Of a stretch of 64,000 nt of DNA, positions 26,235 to 34,846 are shown piece after piece. The position numbers were made by a program, and so were the translations under genes. The notes under the pieces are model-generated. The model made no database searches, was not told where the DNA came from, and saw only the letters and a list, made by a program, of their open reading frames with translations. This DNA comes from Clostridium sp. (lineage in GTDB: Bacteria; Bacteroidota; Bacteroidia; Bacteroidales; Muribaculaceae), in the NCBI GenBank assembly GCA_023663805.1, contig JAMPGR010000001.1, positions 620,733 to 684,732 of the forward strand, given 5' to 3'. Numbering within the stretch: the first letter of the stretch is position 1; the number at the start of each line of letters is the position of its first letter.

Positions 26235-28907
26235 TCAGTTCCCTTTTGCGCCGAGCGCATATTCCGTCACACCATATACGCCGGGCAGGCCGACATAGAG
26301 GCGGATGTTACCCTTGACGCTGATCTGCTGGCCGAGCATCGTCGGGTTGTCACCGAGATTCAGGGCCTTGCGGGCGTTGCTTCCGGAAGCGAGGTTGACA
26401 GAGACACATTTGTGCCAGTCGGTTTCGTCGGCCGAGGTCGCAATCAGAACGTTCGTATAGGTCTTCTTGTCGCCGTTGATGACGCCGAATATGACACTCT
26501 CGTCCGAGGCGCTCGACTTGACCGAAGTGTCGACATAGCCGACGATATATCCGGTCACCCACTTGCCTTCCTCGACAACAGCAGTCGAAGGAGGATTGAT
26601 CGCGAGAACCTGGGCGACCGTATATGGGTTCGAGGCTGTTCCTGCGTCTTCATCCCCCGGCTCGTCAGGAGGAGTAACCGGAGTCGAGCCTCCTGAGACG
26701 CCCGCCTGGATGTCGTCGACGCGGTAGGTCGTATAGTTGTCGGCGGCAGCGCCCTTATAGAGGAAGCCGATATAGATGACGCCGGAGAACTGTTCGAGCG
26801 AAATCTCGCCCGACTCGGTAAACTCGCTCCAGCTTCCGCTGGGCTGGACGATGTTGGCATTAAGTTTTGTCAGCGTCGCAGTCTTCGGGTCAGACGATGT
26901 CATTGCGTAGACCTCGAGCGAGCCGCTGCCGCTGTAGCCGACACACGATTTGAAGGAGAACGTCTTCGACGACATCTCGTCGACGTTAAGACCGGGTGTA
27001 ATCAGCCACGATTCGAAGCCGGAGGCACCTGCCGTACCCTTATATCCGGTTACTTCGGCGAAGTAGTTGCCGCTGTAACTGTTAACGAACCAGGCCTTGT
27101 TTCCGGAGGTCTCGACAGTTGTCCAGCCGGGAAGTCCGGAGATGTCCGACAGGCCATCGAAAGTCACGTCGAGCGAAGTAACGGGGTCACCGCCGCCCGA
27201 AGGGGGTGTCACGGGCGTTTCGCCGCCGTCGCCGAGTTTATAGGCGGTCACGTCGCGGAAGCCTGCCATCGAGAAATATTTCCGGATCGCGCCATGGAGT
27301 TCGACGAGTTTGCCGAGGTTGCCGGGGTTATCGACGAGGTTGATGGCCGAGCGGATTGATCCGGTCGGGAGGTTGACGGCGACACACTGGCGGTAGTCGG
27401 TCACGTCGGGGGTCGTTGCGATCAGGACGTTGGTGTTCAACTGGGCCGGAACGGTAAAGAAGGTGTTGTTCTCGTCGGCGAAGTTCTGGTCTGCTCCGTT
27501 ATACTTGTTGTAGATCCACCCGACGATATAGCCCTTGATCCACTTGTCGGCTACGCTTGCGTCGGTACCCATCGCGACAACCTGGGTCGGATTATAGGGG
27601 GAGGCTTCCGTTCCGTCGCCCGCGGCGACACCGCTTCCGGCAGGCTCGACACCATCGATGCGGAACTCATTGACCGTACCCTGGTTGCCGGTAATGCCGT
27701 AGGTCGACATATATCGGTCAAGCGTACCGTAGACCATTATGCTGCGGCCGAGATTGTCGGGGTTGTCGCGGAGGTTGCCATACTGGCGGAAGGCCGAACC
27801 CTGCGCAAGAGAGACGACAAGGAGTTTGTCGAGGGTGCGGGCGTCGGCAGTTTCGCCGATGACGAGGGTGTTGTTCATCTCGGCCGGAGCAGTGAACTCG
27901 ATGTCATCGGCACTGCGTACCTCGGTAATCTCGGCCTTGACGGCTCCGACGATGTAGCCCGAAACCCACCCGGCGGTTGTCGAACCGGTATTTTCGATTG
28001 CGACAGCGTCGCTGACGCTGTAGGGGTTCGTATCCGTGCCCTTTTCGAGGGTCGGGTTGCCGAAGTTGATGACATCGTCGAGCGAGCGGATCAGCAGTTG
28101 CCAGTTCGCGCTCGAGCCCGATCCATTGTAACTCAGTATACCGATGACATCGCCGTAACCGGCGGGGAGTTTCTCGCTCCAGAATCGCGAATAGCCGCTG
28201 GTGCGGACGGTCAGGGTCGTCCCGTTAGCGTCGACGAGCGTACGGTTGGTGTTCTCCTTGTGGCCGGTACAGTAGGCGAGTTCGCCGCCCCCTTCGAAAC
28301 TGACGTTGTTGAAGCGGACGAGCTGGCTCTGCATCCGCTGGAGTCCGTCGGCGGAGGTTGGCAATGCGGCGATGGTCGTCACGATTGTGTCGATTTTCTC
28401 CGGCTCGGGAAGGCCGTTGAACTGGCGGTGGGAGGCGAACATCTCGTAGGGCATGAAGGTTGCCTGCCAGCCGTAACTGCCGCTGTAGTCGGGATAACCG
28501 AGTTGCTGGAGCGAACTGTATTTTCCGATATAGAGATCCGTTACGTCGAGAACTATCTCCTGCCCGACGCGGTAGTCGACATAGAGGTTGCTGTAGTCGA
28601 TCGAGATCGCCAGCGCGGCGGTTTCGTCCTGGATAACGAGGCTCTTGTAGATATTTCCGGTTTCGTCTGAACTGATGACGCGTCCGGCGATGACGACATG
28701 CTCGCCGGCCGATGTGACACCGACTGTGTCGATATAGTTAGCGTCGTTGTTCCAGTATTGCTGCTTCAGTTCGAGAATGGTCGTGTTCGGTTTGAGCGTT
28801 GCGACCGGAACATTCATCTGGGGATCGTCGAAAGAGTTCTGACAGGCGGTGAAGCCGAGTGTCAGAGCGAGGACAGATCCGGCGATGATCTGTTTGATGC
28901 TTATCAT
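26235..28907 (-). CDS. DUF5689/DUF6359-type multi-module surface lipoprotein
   Basis: 890 residues. Lipoprotein leader with lipobox FTAC (about residue 22). The N-terminal module (about 40-275) begins TTILELKQQYW and contains GRVISSDETGNIYKSLVIQD, the DUF5689 pattern with an OB-fold look. Three related modules follow (about 280-410, 420-560 and 755-890), each starting with a TxSNPYTVxQV-like segment, then the WVTGYIVG-type strand, an NVLIAT segment and a closing DNPxxLGxxVxxxG. A choice-of-anchor-J jellyroll (DVTFDGLSDISGLPGWTTVE) lies between the second and third. Domain names are from memory. The substrate is unknown. It is the last gene of a TonB-receptor operon, 35 bases after a shorter paralogue. 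Confidence 0.75.
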   Translation of the reverse strand: MISIKQIIAGSVLALTLGFTACQNSFDDPQMNVPVATLKPNTTILELKQQYWNNDANYIDTVGVTSAGEHVVIAGRVISSDETGNIYKSLVIQDETAALAISIDYSNLYVDYRVGQEIVLDVTDLYIGKYSSLQQLGYPDYSGSYGWQATFMPYEMFASHRQFNGLPEPEKIDTIVTTIAALPTSADGLQRMQSQLVRFNNVSFEGGGELAYCTGHKENTNRTLVDANGTTLTVRTSGYSRFWSEKLPAGYGDVIGILSYNGSGSSANWQLLIRSLDDVINFGNPTLEKGTDTNPYSVSDAVAIENTGSTTAGWVSGYIVGAVKAEITEVRSADDIEFTAPAEMNNTLVIGETADARTLDKLLVVSLAQGSAFRQYGNLRDNPDNLGRSIMVYGTLDRYMSTYGITGNQGTVNEFRIDGVEPAGSGVAAGDGTEASPYNPTQVVAMGTDASVADKWIKGYIVGWIYNKYNGADQNFADENNTFFTVPAQLNTNVLIATTPDVTDYRQCVAVNLPTGSIRSAINLVDNPGNLGKLVELHGAIRKYFSMAGFRDVTAYKLGDGGETPVTPPSGGGDPVTSLDVTFDGLSDISGLPGWTTVETSGNKAWFVNSYSGNYFAEVTGYKGTAGASGFESWLITPGLNVDEMSSKTFSFKSCVGYSGSGSLEVYAMTSSDPKTATLTKLNANIVQPSGSWSEFTESGEISLEQFSGVIYIGFLYKGAAADNYTTYRVDDIQAGVSGGSTPVTPPDEPGDEDAGTASNPYTVAQVLAINPPSTAVVEEGKWVTGYIVGYVDTSVKSSASDESVIFGVINGDKKTYTNVLIATSADETDWHKCVSVNLASGSNARKALNLGDNPTMLGQQISVKGNIRLYVGLPGVYGVTEYALGAKGN

Positions 28908-28942
28908 TGTTTTCTGATGTTTGATTCTTGGATGGGTTAGAT

Positions 28943-30670
28943 TCAGTTCATTTTCTCATAGAGATCAGGCATAACGCCCCGGTCGTCGCTGTATGAACCG
29001 TAGGACTTGTAGGTCGGGTCATACTGAATCGACTTCCCGGTCGATGCGTTCTTGATCCGGAAGGCTCCGCCGGTCAGGGGTGTGACGGTCCATTCGGCTC
29101 CTTCGACTGCCGAGTCCTCCATATTGAAACTGTTGTATGTCCCGGTCATGATGACATATTTTCCGTCGGGAGCCTGGATTGTCCAGTTGTCGCCGGCGGC
29201 CTTGAATGTGAACGCCATTGTCCTGGCACAGGTGATCTGGTCATCCTTGATGGTTATCGAGGTGCTGTCGACCTGGAGATAACCGTAGGAGGATCCGAGC
29301 GGCTTGGCAACTTTTCCGTTGGCGACGATGATATAATCCTTTCCGGAAGTCAGTTTCGTGACCTTTTTGAAGGTGGCATCTTCGACCGGATCTTCGGCGG
29401 GCATATCGCCACCTTTGTCGCCCCAGGTATAGGAGGTAACCGACTTCATGCCCGGAGCCGAGAAATATTTCTCGAGATTTCCGAAGAGGGAAACCTGGCG
29501 GCCGAGATTCTTCGGGTTGTCCTGAAGGTTCAGGGCTGTGCGGACATCGCCGACCGGGAGTTGGATCGGAACACAATTCGAAACATTGGTTTCGTCGGGA
29601 GTTGTCGCAATCAGGAGGTTCGAGGCCGACGATGCCGGCGTTTCGAAATGTGCACCGTCGCTGAGGCTCGCACCTTCGACCCATCCGACGATATAGCCCG
29701 TCATCCATACATCCGACCCGGTCGCGCCGGAGATGACCTGCGGAACGCTGAAAGGCGATTCGGCCGTACCGTCGCCTTTCGGAGCGTCGGGGAGAGAGGG
29801 GTCATCAACGACATCGGCCTCGCCGCTGAAGTCAAAGCAGTCCATGGCGCTGCGGAACAGAATCTGCCAGTCGGTCCCGTAGTAACTCAGGATACAGACA
29901 ACATCACCCTTTCCGGCCGGCATCAGGTTGCGACCGAACGAAGCGTAGCCGCTGTTGCGGACTGTCACGGTTTTCCCCTGGCTGTCGCGGAGTTCGCGGT
30001 TCGTGTTCGAGCCGTTGTCGGCCCAGGTCAGTGTACCGCCGCCGACGAACGAGACGTCGTTCAAACGAATCAGACGGCTCTGGTATTTGATGATCGAGTC
30101 CTGCGAGGTCCACGACTTGATTTGGGAGATTGTTGTCGTCAGGGTGTCGATATCCTTCACATTAGGCAACCCGTTCGGCGAACCGGCCTGACGGAACTTA
30201 TAGTATTTCATGAAGGAAATCTCGTAGGTGTTCTGATAGGGCTCGGGCTGTCCCATCTGGAACAGACCGTTATATTTTCCGACATACTGTCCGGTCATGT
30301 CGATTATGACCTCTTCGCCGACAGGGAAATAATTGTAGAGTTTCGTTGTGTCGAGCGAAATGGCTATCGCGGCGGTCTTGTCCTGGATGACGAGGCTCTT
30401 GTAGATATTGCCGGTCGAGTCGGAACTGATGACGCGGCCTGAGATGATGACATGCTTCCCTTCCGGGGTCAGGCCGATCGTGTCGGCATAGTTGCGGTCG
30501 GTACTCCAGTATTGTGTCTTCAGGTCGAGAATTGTCGTGTTGACCTCGCCAACAAGGGGTGATACGGGGGGATTGACCGGCGGCAGAATCGGGTCTTCGT
30601 CACACGACACCATCCCGAATCCGAAGAGGAGCAGCCCCATGGCCGCCAGTATCGATTTATGCAGTTTCAT
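28943..30670 (-). CDS. DUF5689-type surface lipoprotein, shorter paralogue
   Basis: 575 residues. Leader with lipobox GMVSC. The N-terminal module (TTILDLKTQYW, GRVISSDSTGNIYKSLVIQD) is closely similar to that of the next gene. One further module (about 290-420: WMTGYIVGWVEG, NLLIATTPDETN, DNPKNLGRQVSLFGN) follows, and a C-terminal beta-rich domain (about 430-575) with KDYIIVANGKVAKPL. It has a single copy of the module that the 890-residue protein carries three times. Its place directly behind a TonB-dependent receptor suggests that the lipoproteins capture the ligand at the cell surface. Confidence 0.75.
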   Translation of the reverse strand: MKLHKSILAAMGLLLFGFGMVSCDEDPILPPVNPPVSPLVGEVNTTILDLKTQYWSTDRNYADTIGLTPEGKHVIISGRVISSDSTGNIYKSLVIQDKTAAIAISLDTTKLYNYFPVGEEVIIDMTGQYVGKYNGLFQMGQPEPYQNTYEISFMKYYKFRQAGSPNGLPNVKDIDTLTTTISQIKSWTSQDSIIKYQSRLIRLNDVSFVGGGTLTWADNGSNTNRELRDSQGKTVTVRNSGYASFGRNLMPAGKGDVVCILSYYGTDWQILFRSAMDCFDFSGEADVVDDPSLPDAPKGDGTAESPFSVPQVISGATGSDVWMTGYIVGWVEGASLSDGAHFETPASSASNLLIATTPDETNVSNCVPIQLPVGDVRTALNLQDNPKNLGRQVSLFGNLEKYFSAPGMKSVTSYTWGDKGGDMPAEDPVEDATFKKVTKLTSGKDYIIVANGKVAKPLGSSYGYLQVDSTSITIKDDQITCARTMAFTFKAAGDNWTIQAPDGKYVIMTGTYNSFNMEDSAVEGAEWTVTPLTGGAFRIKNASTGKSIQYDPTYKSYGSYSDDRGVMPDLYEKMN

Positions 30671-30712
30671 ATTTTTTTAGTCGTAAGTTTTTGGTTGGAT
30701 TGTTCGGGAAGA

Positions 30713-33466
30713 TCAGAATCGGACACCGACATTGAAATAGACCTTGATACCCTGGGCGAAGTAGTATTTGCTCGGATATTTCGTCGAGTCGAAGTTCGTA
30801 TAGTCGAAACGACCCTGCTGATAGCCATAGGTCATGATATTCTTGCGATTCAGAATATTGTCGACATTCAGATTGAAGTTCATCGAAAGTTTTCTGTTGA
30901 TGTACAACACCTTGCCGATCGACGCATTAAGAACGAAAGCGTCGTTCAGTTTTTCCTGGCAGGCGATTTCGCGGCGTTTTGCCTCGAGCTCCCCGGGATC
31001 GCTGAAACGGGCCCAGAGATTCTCCATCGACTCGTGGCGGATCGGCGAGAGGTTTACATAGGCGTCGCTCATCCAGCTGGCGTTGATGTTGAAGAACCAT
31101 GAGTGGGGGGCGGCCCAGTCGATTCCGATGTTGGCTGCGGTCTGGGGAGTTCCGCCGACGCGGTAGTTCTTCAGATAGACGACCGTCGCGGTGTCGGCGA
31201 CCTGTCCGTTCTCGACCGAGCGTATACCCTGCGGATTGTTCTTGTAGCGGTAACTTGCGATCGTTCCGGCAAAGGAGGCGGTCAGCGAGGGAGTGATTTT
31301 GAAGGCCATGCCGAGTTCGATTCCCTTGTAGTTTGTCCGGACCCCCTTGAGGACATAGTTGACGAAGGTTCCCATATTGTCGTCGTAGAACGAGGTTCGT
31401 TCGGTCTGGTCTGACATCTGGGTGAAGAAGCCGCCGATCGATCCGCGGAAGCGGGAGTAACTCCAGCCGTAACTTGCGTCGACCGACAGGATCCGTTCGT
31501 TGTTCAGGTCGACGGTTGTGTCTTTCGTTCGGGGAGATACATAGGCATATTCGAACAGCGGAGCGCGGGTCTCGTATTCGGCGTTGGCCATAAAGTAGTT
31601 GCGGCCGTTAAGTTTGTAGACGGCGCCGGCTTTGATGCCCATGTTGTCGAAGCGGTGGGTCAGGCCGTTGCCGTAGGAGTTCCCGGGGGCGCGGCCGTTC
31701 CGCATTTTTCCGTCACGGAAGAACTGGGTGTAACTTGCGCTGAGTCCATAGTGGACATCCCAGTGTGAGGTATGGATCATGTTCTGGAGCCAGAGGCGGG
31801 CCTGGAGGGCATTGATGTAGTAGTCATAGCCGAAGCGGTCACCCTTGACGACCTTGCGATATGGGTTGTTCAGGTCGTTGATTGCCAGATTGGGATTCGA
31901 GGGGTAGTCGCGCTCGGCGAACTGGTCGACGTCGAGCCAGAATTCGCCGCCGAGGAGATCACGGATTGTCTTGAAATAGTGGGCACGGGTGAAGTTGAAC
32001 GATGCTCCGGCCTGAAGCGACATAGTCGAACTGATACGATGGTTCAGAAGGGTGTTGAATATCGCGTTGAACTGGTTGCTGTGGCGGTTCTCGAGGATGT
32101 AGGTCGATCCCTTCGGAGTCGCGTTCGTTCCGTTGGCGTTCTGGTAGTTGTTCAGGTAGTTGGCTTCGTAGAGGTTGTCCCATTTAATCTGGCGGAAGGC
32201 TTCGTCGTTACGCCAGAGGTCTGTATACTCGTCGAAGGCCTGCGATTTTTCTTTAAAATAAGAGGGGAGATAGCGGTAGTAGTCGGGACGGGGGTCGGCG
32301 GCGTTATACCAGTTAAGGGCCGAGGTCGAGTAGTGGATCCAGCGGACGGCAGCGCCGGTGTTCAGACTTGTATTACGGCTCGGTTTGAAGAGCCAGTTCA
32401 TCATGAAGGTCGGGTCGAACGATTCGACTATCTTCGCGCTGCGTTTCTTTCCGTCCTGCCATCCCCAGTTCGGGTTGTAGAGGTTGTTGTCGGCCAGTTC
32501 GTATGCTTCGAGGAAGGTCGCCGAAGCGGTCGCGCGCTGGGTCGGGGCCCCGAAGAAGGTGAAGACGAGCGAATGAGCCGGAGAGAACTGCTTCTCGACC
32601 GAGAGGAACAGACCTCCCGAGTTGTAGAAGGTTCCGGGTATGACACCCTCGTCGGCATATCGTCCGACGGCAGCAACGGTCGCGCCCCACCCGCGGTCAG
32701 ATATACCGGTCGAATACTGGGCCATTGCGCGGAACATATAGTTGCTGTTTGTGTAGGCAAGGCTACCGTAGAATCCGGGGGCATATTCGGAGGTGATGGT
32801 GCTGATATTGGCGCTTCCTCCGATATCTCCGAAGCCATATTCGGCAGCATCCATACCGACTGTATTGGTTCGGTTTCTGAACGCGCGGTTCATACCGCCG
32901 AGAGTCGAGTAGTTGAATCGTCCGCGAGCCAGATCGTTGAATGGCAGACCGTTGATATAGGTCGTGTTATATTCGGAATTATAGCCGCGGAAGCGGAAAC
33001 GCATGACGCTGAAGTCGTAGTTCGTCGCGTTGTAGTAGATATTGTCCGACGCGCCGGTCAGAGCGCCAATCGACTGTGCGTTCCCCTCCTCGCCGTCGAG
33101 GAGGCTCTGGTCGAAGGCGAGTTCCTGCATTTCGTCGCTGTATTTGAACGCATCTTCTCCGGAGGATAGTTTCAAGGCTCCGAGATCGAGTTCGTTCCCT
33201 TCGAGAAGGGTCACAGGGGCAACCAGATCATCATATCCGAAGGCGAAAATTGTCAAACCTCCGGAACCTGGGGCATCGGCTGTCAGCAGAAACACACCGT
33301 TGGGGTCGGTCGTGACGACGACTCCCTGTTCTTCGAGCATCACCGTCGCTCCGGCTACGGGGCGACCGGTTGAAGCGTCGACCACTGTACCGCGAAGCGT
33401 TGTCTCTCGGGCGGCGAGAGAGAGCGTCGTCGACAGGGCCAATAGGGTTAAGAATCTAAGTTTCAT
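30713..33466 (-). CDS. TonB-dependent receptor with N-terminal carboxypeptidase-regulatory-like domain
   Basis: 917 residues. Signal peptide to about residue 19, then a CarboxypepD_reg-like domain (TTLRGTVVDASTGRPVAGATVMLEE, about 22-105), a plug (about 110-230: RFRGYNSEYNTTYINGLPFND, FGDIGGSANI) and a beta-barrel of about 690 residues ending in an aromatic strand (FNVGVRF). It should import a large or scarce nutrient across the outer membrane with TonB energy. No SusD-like gene is adjacent; instead two DUF5689-type lipoproteins follow 42 bases and more downstream. The operon has its own consensus promoter. Confidence 0.88.
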   Translation of the reverse strand: MKLRFLTLLALSTTLSLAARETTLRGTVVDASTGRPVAGATVMLEEQGVVVTTDPNGVFLLTADAPGSGGLTIFAFGYDDLVAPVTLLEGNELDLGALKLSSGEDAFKYSDEMQELAFDQSLLDGEEGNAQSIGALTGASDNIYYNATNYDFSVMRFRFRGYNSEYNTTYINGLPFNDLARGRFNYSTLGGMNRAFRNRTNTVGMDAAEYGFGDIGGSANISTITSEYAPGFYGSLAYTNSNYMFRAMAQYSTGISDRGWGATVAAVGRYADEGVIPGTFYNSGGLFLSVEKQFSPAHSLVFTFFGAPTQRATASATFLEAYELADNNLYNPNWGWQDGKKRSAKIVESFDPTFMMNWLFKPSRNTSLNTGAAVRWIHYSTSALNWYNAADPRPDYYRYLPSYFKEKSQAFDEYTDLWRNDEAFRQIKWDNLYEANYLNNYQNANGTNATPKGSTYILENRHSNQFNAIFNTLLNHRISSTMSLQAGASFNFTRAHYFKTIRDLLGGEFWLDVDQFAERDYPSNPNLAINDLNNPYRKVVKGDRFGYDYYINALQARLWLQNMIHTSHWDVHYGLSASYTQFFRDGKMRNGRAPGNSYGNGLTHRFDNMGIKAGAVYKLNGRNYFMANAEYETRAPLFEYAYVSPRTKDTTVDLNNERILSVDASYGWSYSRFRGSIGGFFTQMSDQTERTSFYDDNMGTFVNYVLKGVRTNYKGIELGMAFKITPSLTASFAGTIASYRYKNNPQGIRSVENGQVADTATVVYLKNYRVGGTPQTAANIGIDWAAPHSWFFNINASWMSDAYVNLSPIRHESMENLWARFSDPGELEAKRREIACQEKLNDAFVLNASIGKVLYINRKLSMNFNLNVDNILNRKNIMTYGYQQGRFDYTNFDSTKYPSKYYFAQGIKVYFNVGVRF

Positions 33467-33543
33467 ATACTTCCGTTAGAATGAGTGATTTGTTGAATTG
33501 ACAGGTTATGACTCTGCGCTTCAGTCGGAGCGCAAAAAGCACA

Positions 33544-33575
33544 CAAAATTAGTTAAATTCTGTTATACAACCAAA
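33544..33575 (-). promoter_or_regulatory. Promoter of the TonB-receptor/DUF5689 operon
   Basis: On the minus strand TTTG (33575-33572), 20-base spacer, TAATTTTG (33551-33544). The ATG is at 33466, so the leader is about 75 bases. Confidence 0.8.
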
Positions 33576-33623
33576 TCACCCTTCTACTTTTCGACGAAAT
33601 TCCGGTTTATGCCTCTTGAACAC

Positions 33624-34226
33624 CTATCGTGCCAGAGCGAGACAGGTCGAAGAAAGGGTGTGGAAGTAGATGTTCGATGTGATCCGACCGAACGAAGCCT
33701 CGACCGGAGTCGACGAGGCAGAGCCGAGCCTGACGGCGGAGAGCGAATGGGGCGCACCACGCATCAGTTTGAAAGCCGCCTCTTTGGCCGTCCATGCCAT
33801 CAGAAGTCGCTCCGAAGAGGCACACCAGATTTCGCGCTCTTCGGCATTGAGAAACTGGGAGGCAAGCCGCTGGAGTCGATTGGTCTGGTTCTCGATATCG
33901 ATTCCGACCGGATGACCATCGCGGCTGACGGCAAGAGCCAGATGGGTTCGCGAATGGCTGAGCGAGCACTCTACTTCGAGATCTCCGACTGTCAGAATCG
34001 GCGAGCGGTCGGGCCGGTGGGCAAGATTCCACACTCCGCCCGGATACAGAGAGTCGAGCAACAGGATTTCGGCGGCGCGCTCGCGTCGGCGCGACAGGGC
34101 GCCAATTCCGTCGAAGAGGTCGCGTCGGCTCGAGTCTGAACAGATCTGGTTTGTCGTCTGATTGTCGGGAAGCGGGATGATATATATGTCGACGCTGTCG
34201 ATAACGAGATGTTCTGTCGATGTCAT
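33624..34226 (-). CDS. 4'-phosphopantetheinyl transferase superfamily protein (Sfp-like)
   Basis: 200 residues. SLSHSRTHLALAVS, PVGIDIEN and LMAWTAKEAAFKLMRG are the ordered motifs of the superfamily; the Asp and Glu of GIDIE and the Glu of KEAAFK bind Mg and CoA. It would transfer phosphopantetheine to a carrier protein. Its ATG overlaps the stop of gldD in an ATGA tetranucleotide, so translation is coupled. This gldE-gldD-PPTase order recurs in Bacteroidota as far as I recall; the reason is not known. Confidence 0.85.
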   Translation of the reverse strand: MTSTEHLVIDSVDIYIIPLPDNQTTNQICSDSSRRDLFDGIGALSRRRERAAEILLLDSLYPGGVWNLAHRPDRSPILTVGDLEVECSLSHSRTHLALAVSRDGHPVGIDIENQTNRLQRLASQFLNAEEREIWCASSERLLMAWTAKEAAFKLMRGAPHSLSAVRLGSASSTPVEASFGRITSNIYFHTLSSTCLALAR

Positions 34227-34846
34227 TCGGAGAGGGGTGCTAGAGATCGGAGGGTTGTCATAATGTCGCGGCGAAGATCTTCGACAACCGGAGCCAGCGA
34301 ATCGACCGCCGCAGGATTGACCGAAGGATCGGTCGGCGCCGCGCTTCCGCTGACGACCTCACCTCCCCGCCCGACGGCGAGAAACTGTAGCGGGGTCGGA
34401 TTCCCAGGCGCTTCGACGAGTCTGACCTCGAAATTCCGGTCGTCAGAGAGGAATTCGTCGAGTCGCGCTTCCGATCCGCCGAGATTCAGGCCGATCCGTT
34501 CGAGCCGGTTATCGACGACAGCGGCGAGACGGGCCGTATCGCCTCCGACTGTTGTGACGGTCACGAAAATTTCGAAGCCGTAGCGTGGATAGCGGATGTT
34601 GACCCAGGCGTTGTCGCGGTCGCGACGGGTGATGGTCGCCGGGGCGTAGCCGTTGACGAGCAGTCTGACCGGTAGTCCACCGGCTTCGACCATCGAGTCC
34701 GACGGATAGACCTGGACCCGGGGATACGCCTCCGGACGTGGAACGGGGATATCGGCAGTCGCGCTACGGTGGCATGCCGACGCCACAAGGAGTCCGACAG
34801 CCGGCACGAAGCCAAGCATCAGGGAAAATCTCCGGAACAATCTCAT
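34223..34846 (-). CDS. gldD: Gliding-motility-type lipoprotein GldD homologue
   Basis: 207 residues from the ATG at 34846, which overlaps the gldE stop by 4 bases; a longer upstream frame exists but would run far into gldE. Leader with lipobox ASAC. IPVPRPEAYPRV and WVNIRYPRYGFEIFVTV match the GldD pattern (PKPxxYxxxxYP ... W.xIxYPxxxxxI). In Flavobacterium, GldD is an inner-membrane-linked lipoprotein required for gliding and type IX secretion; in non-gliding Bacteroidales the role is unknown. Its tail is Ser/Ala/Pro rich. Translational coupling on both sides suggests that the three products act together. Confidence 0.78.
   Translation of the reverse strand: MRLFRRFSLMLGFVPAVGLLVASACHRSATADIPVPRPEAYPRVQVYPSDSMVEAGGLPVRLLVNGYAPATITRRDRDNAWVNIRYPRYGFEIFVTVTTVGGDTARLAAVVDNRLERIGLNLGGSEARLDEFLSDDRNFEVRLVEAPGNPTPLQFLAVGRGGEVVSGSAAPTDPSVNPAAVDSLAPVVEDLRRDIMTTLRSLAPLSE

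Noticed and set aside
31772-33169. 465-codon plus-strand frame over the TonB-dependent receptor
   Set aside because: The minus strand encodes a complete receptor with signal peptide, plug and barrel; the plus frame has no start context or domain.
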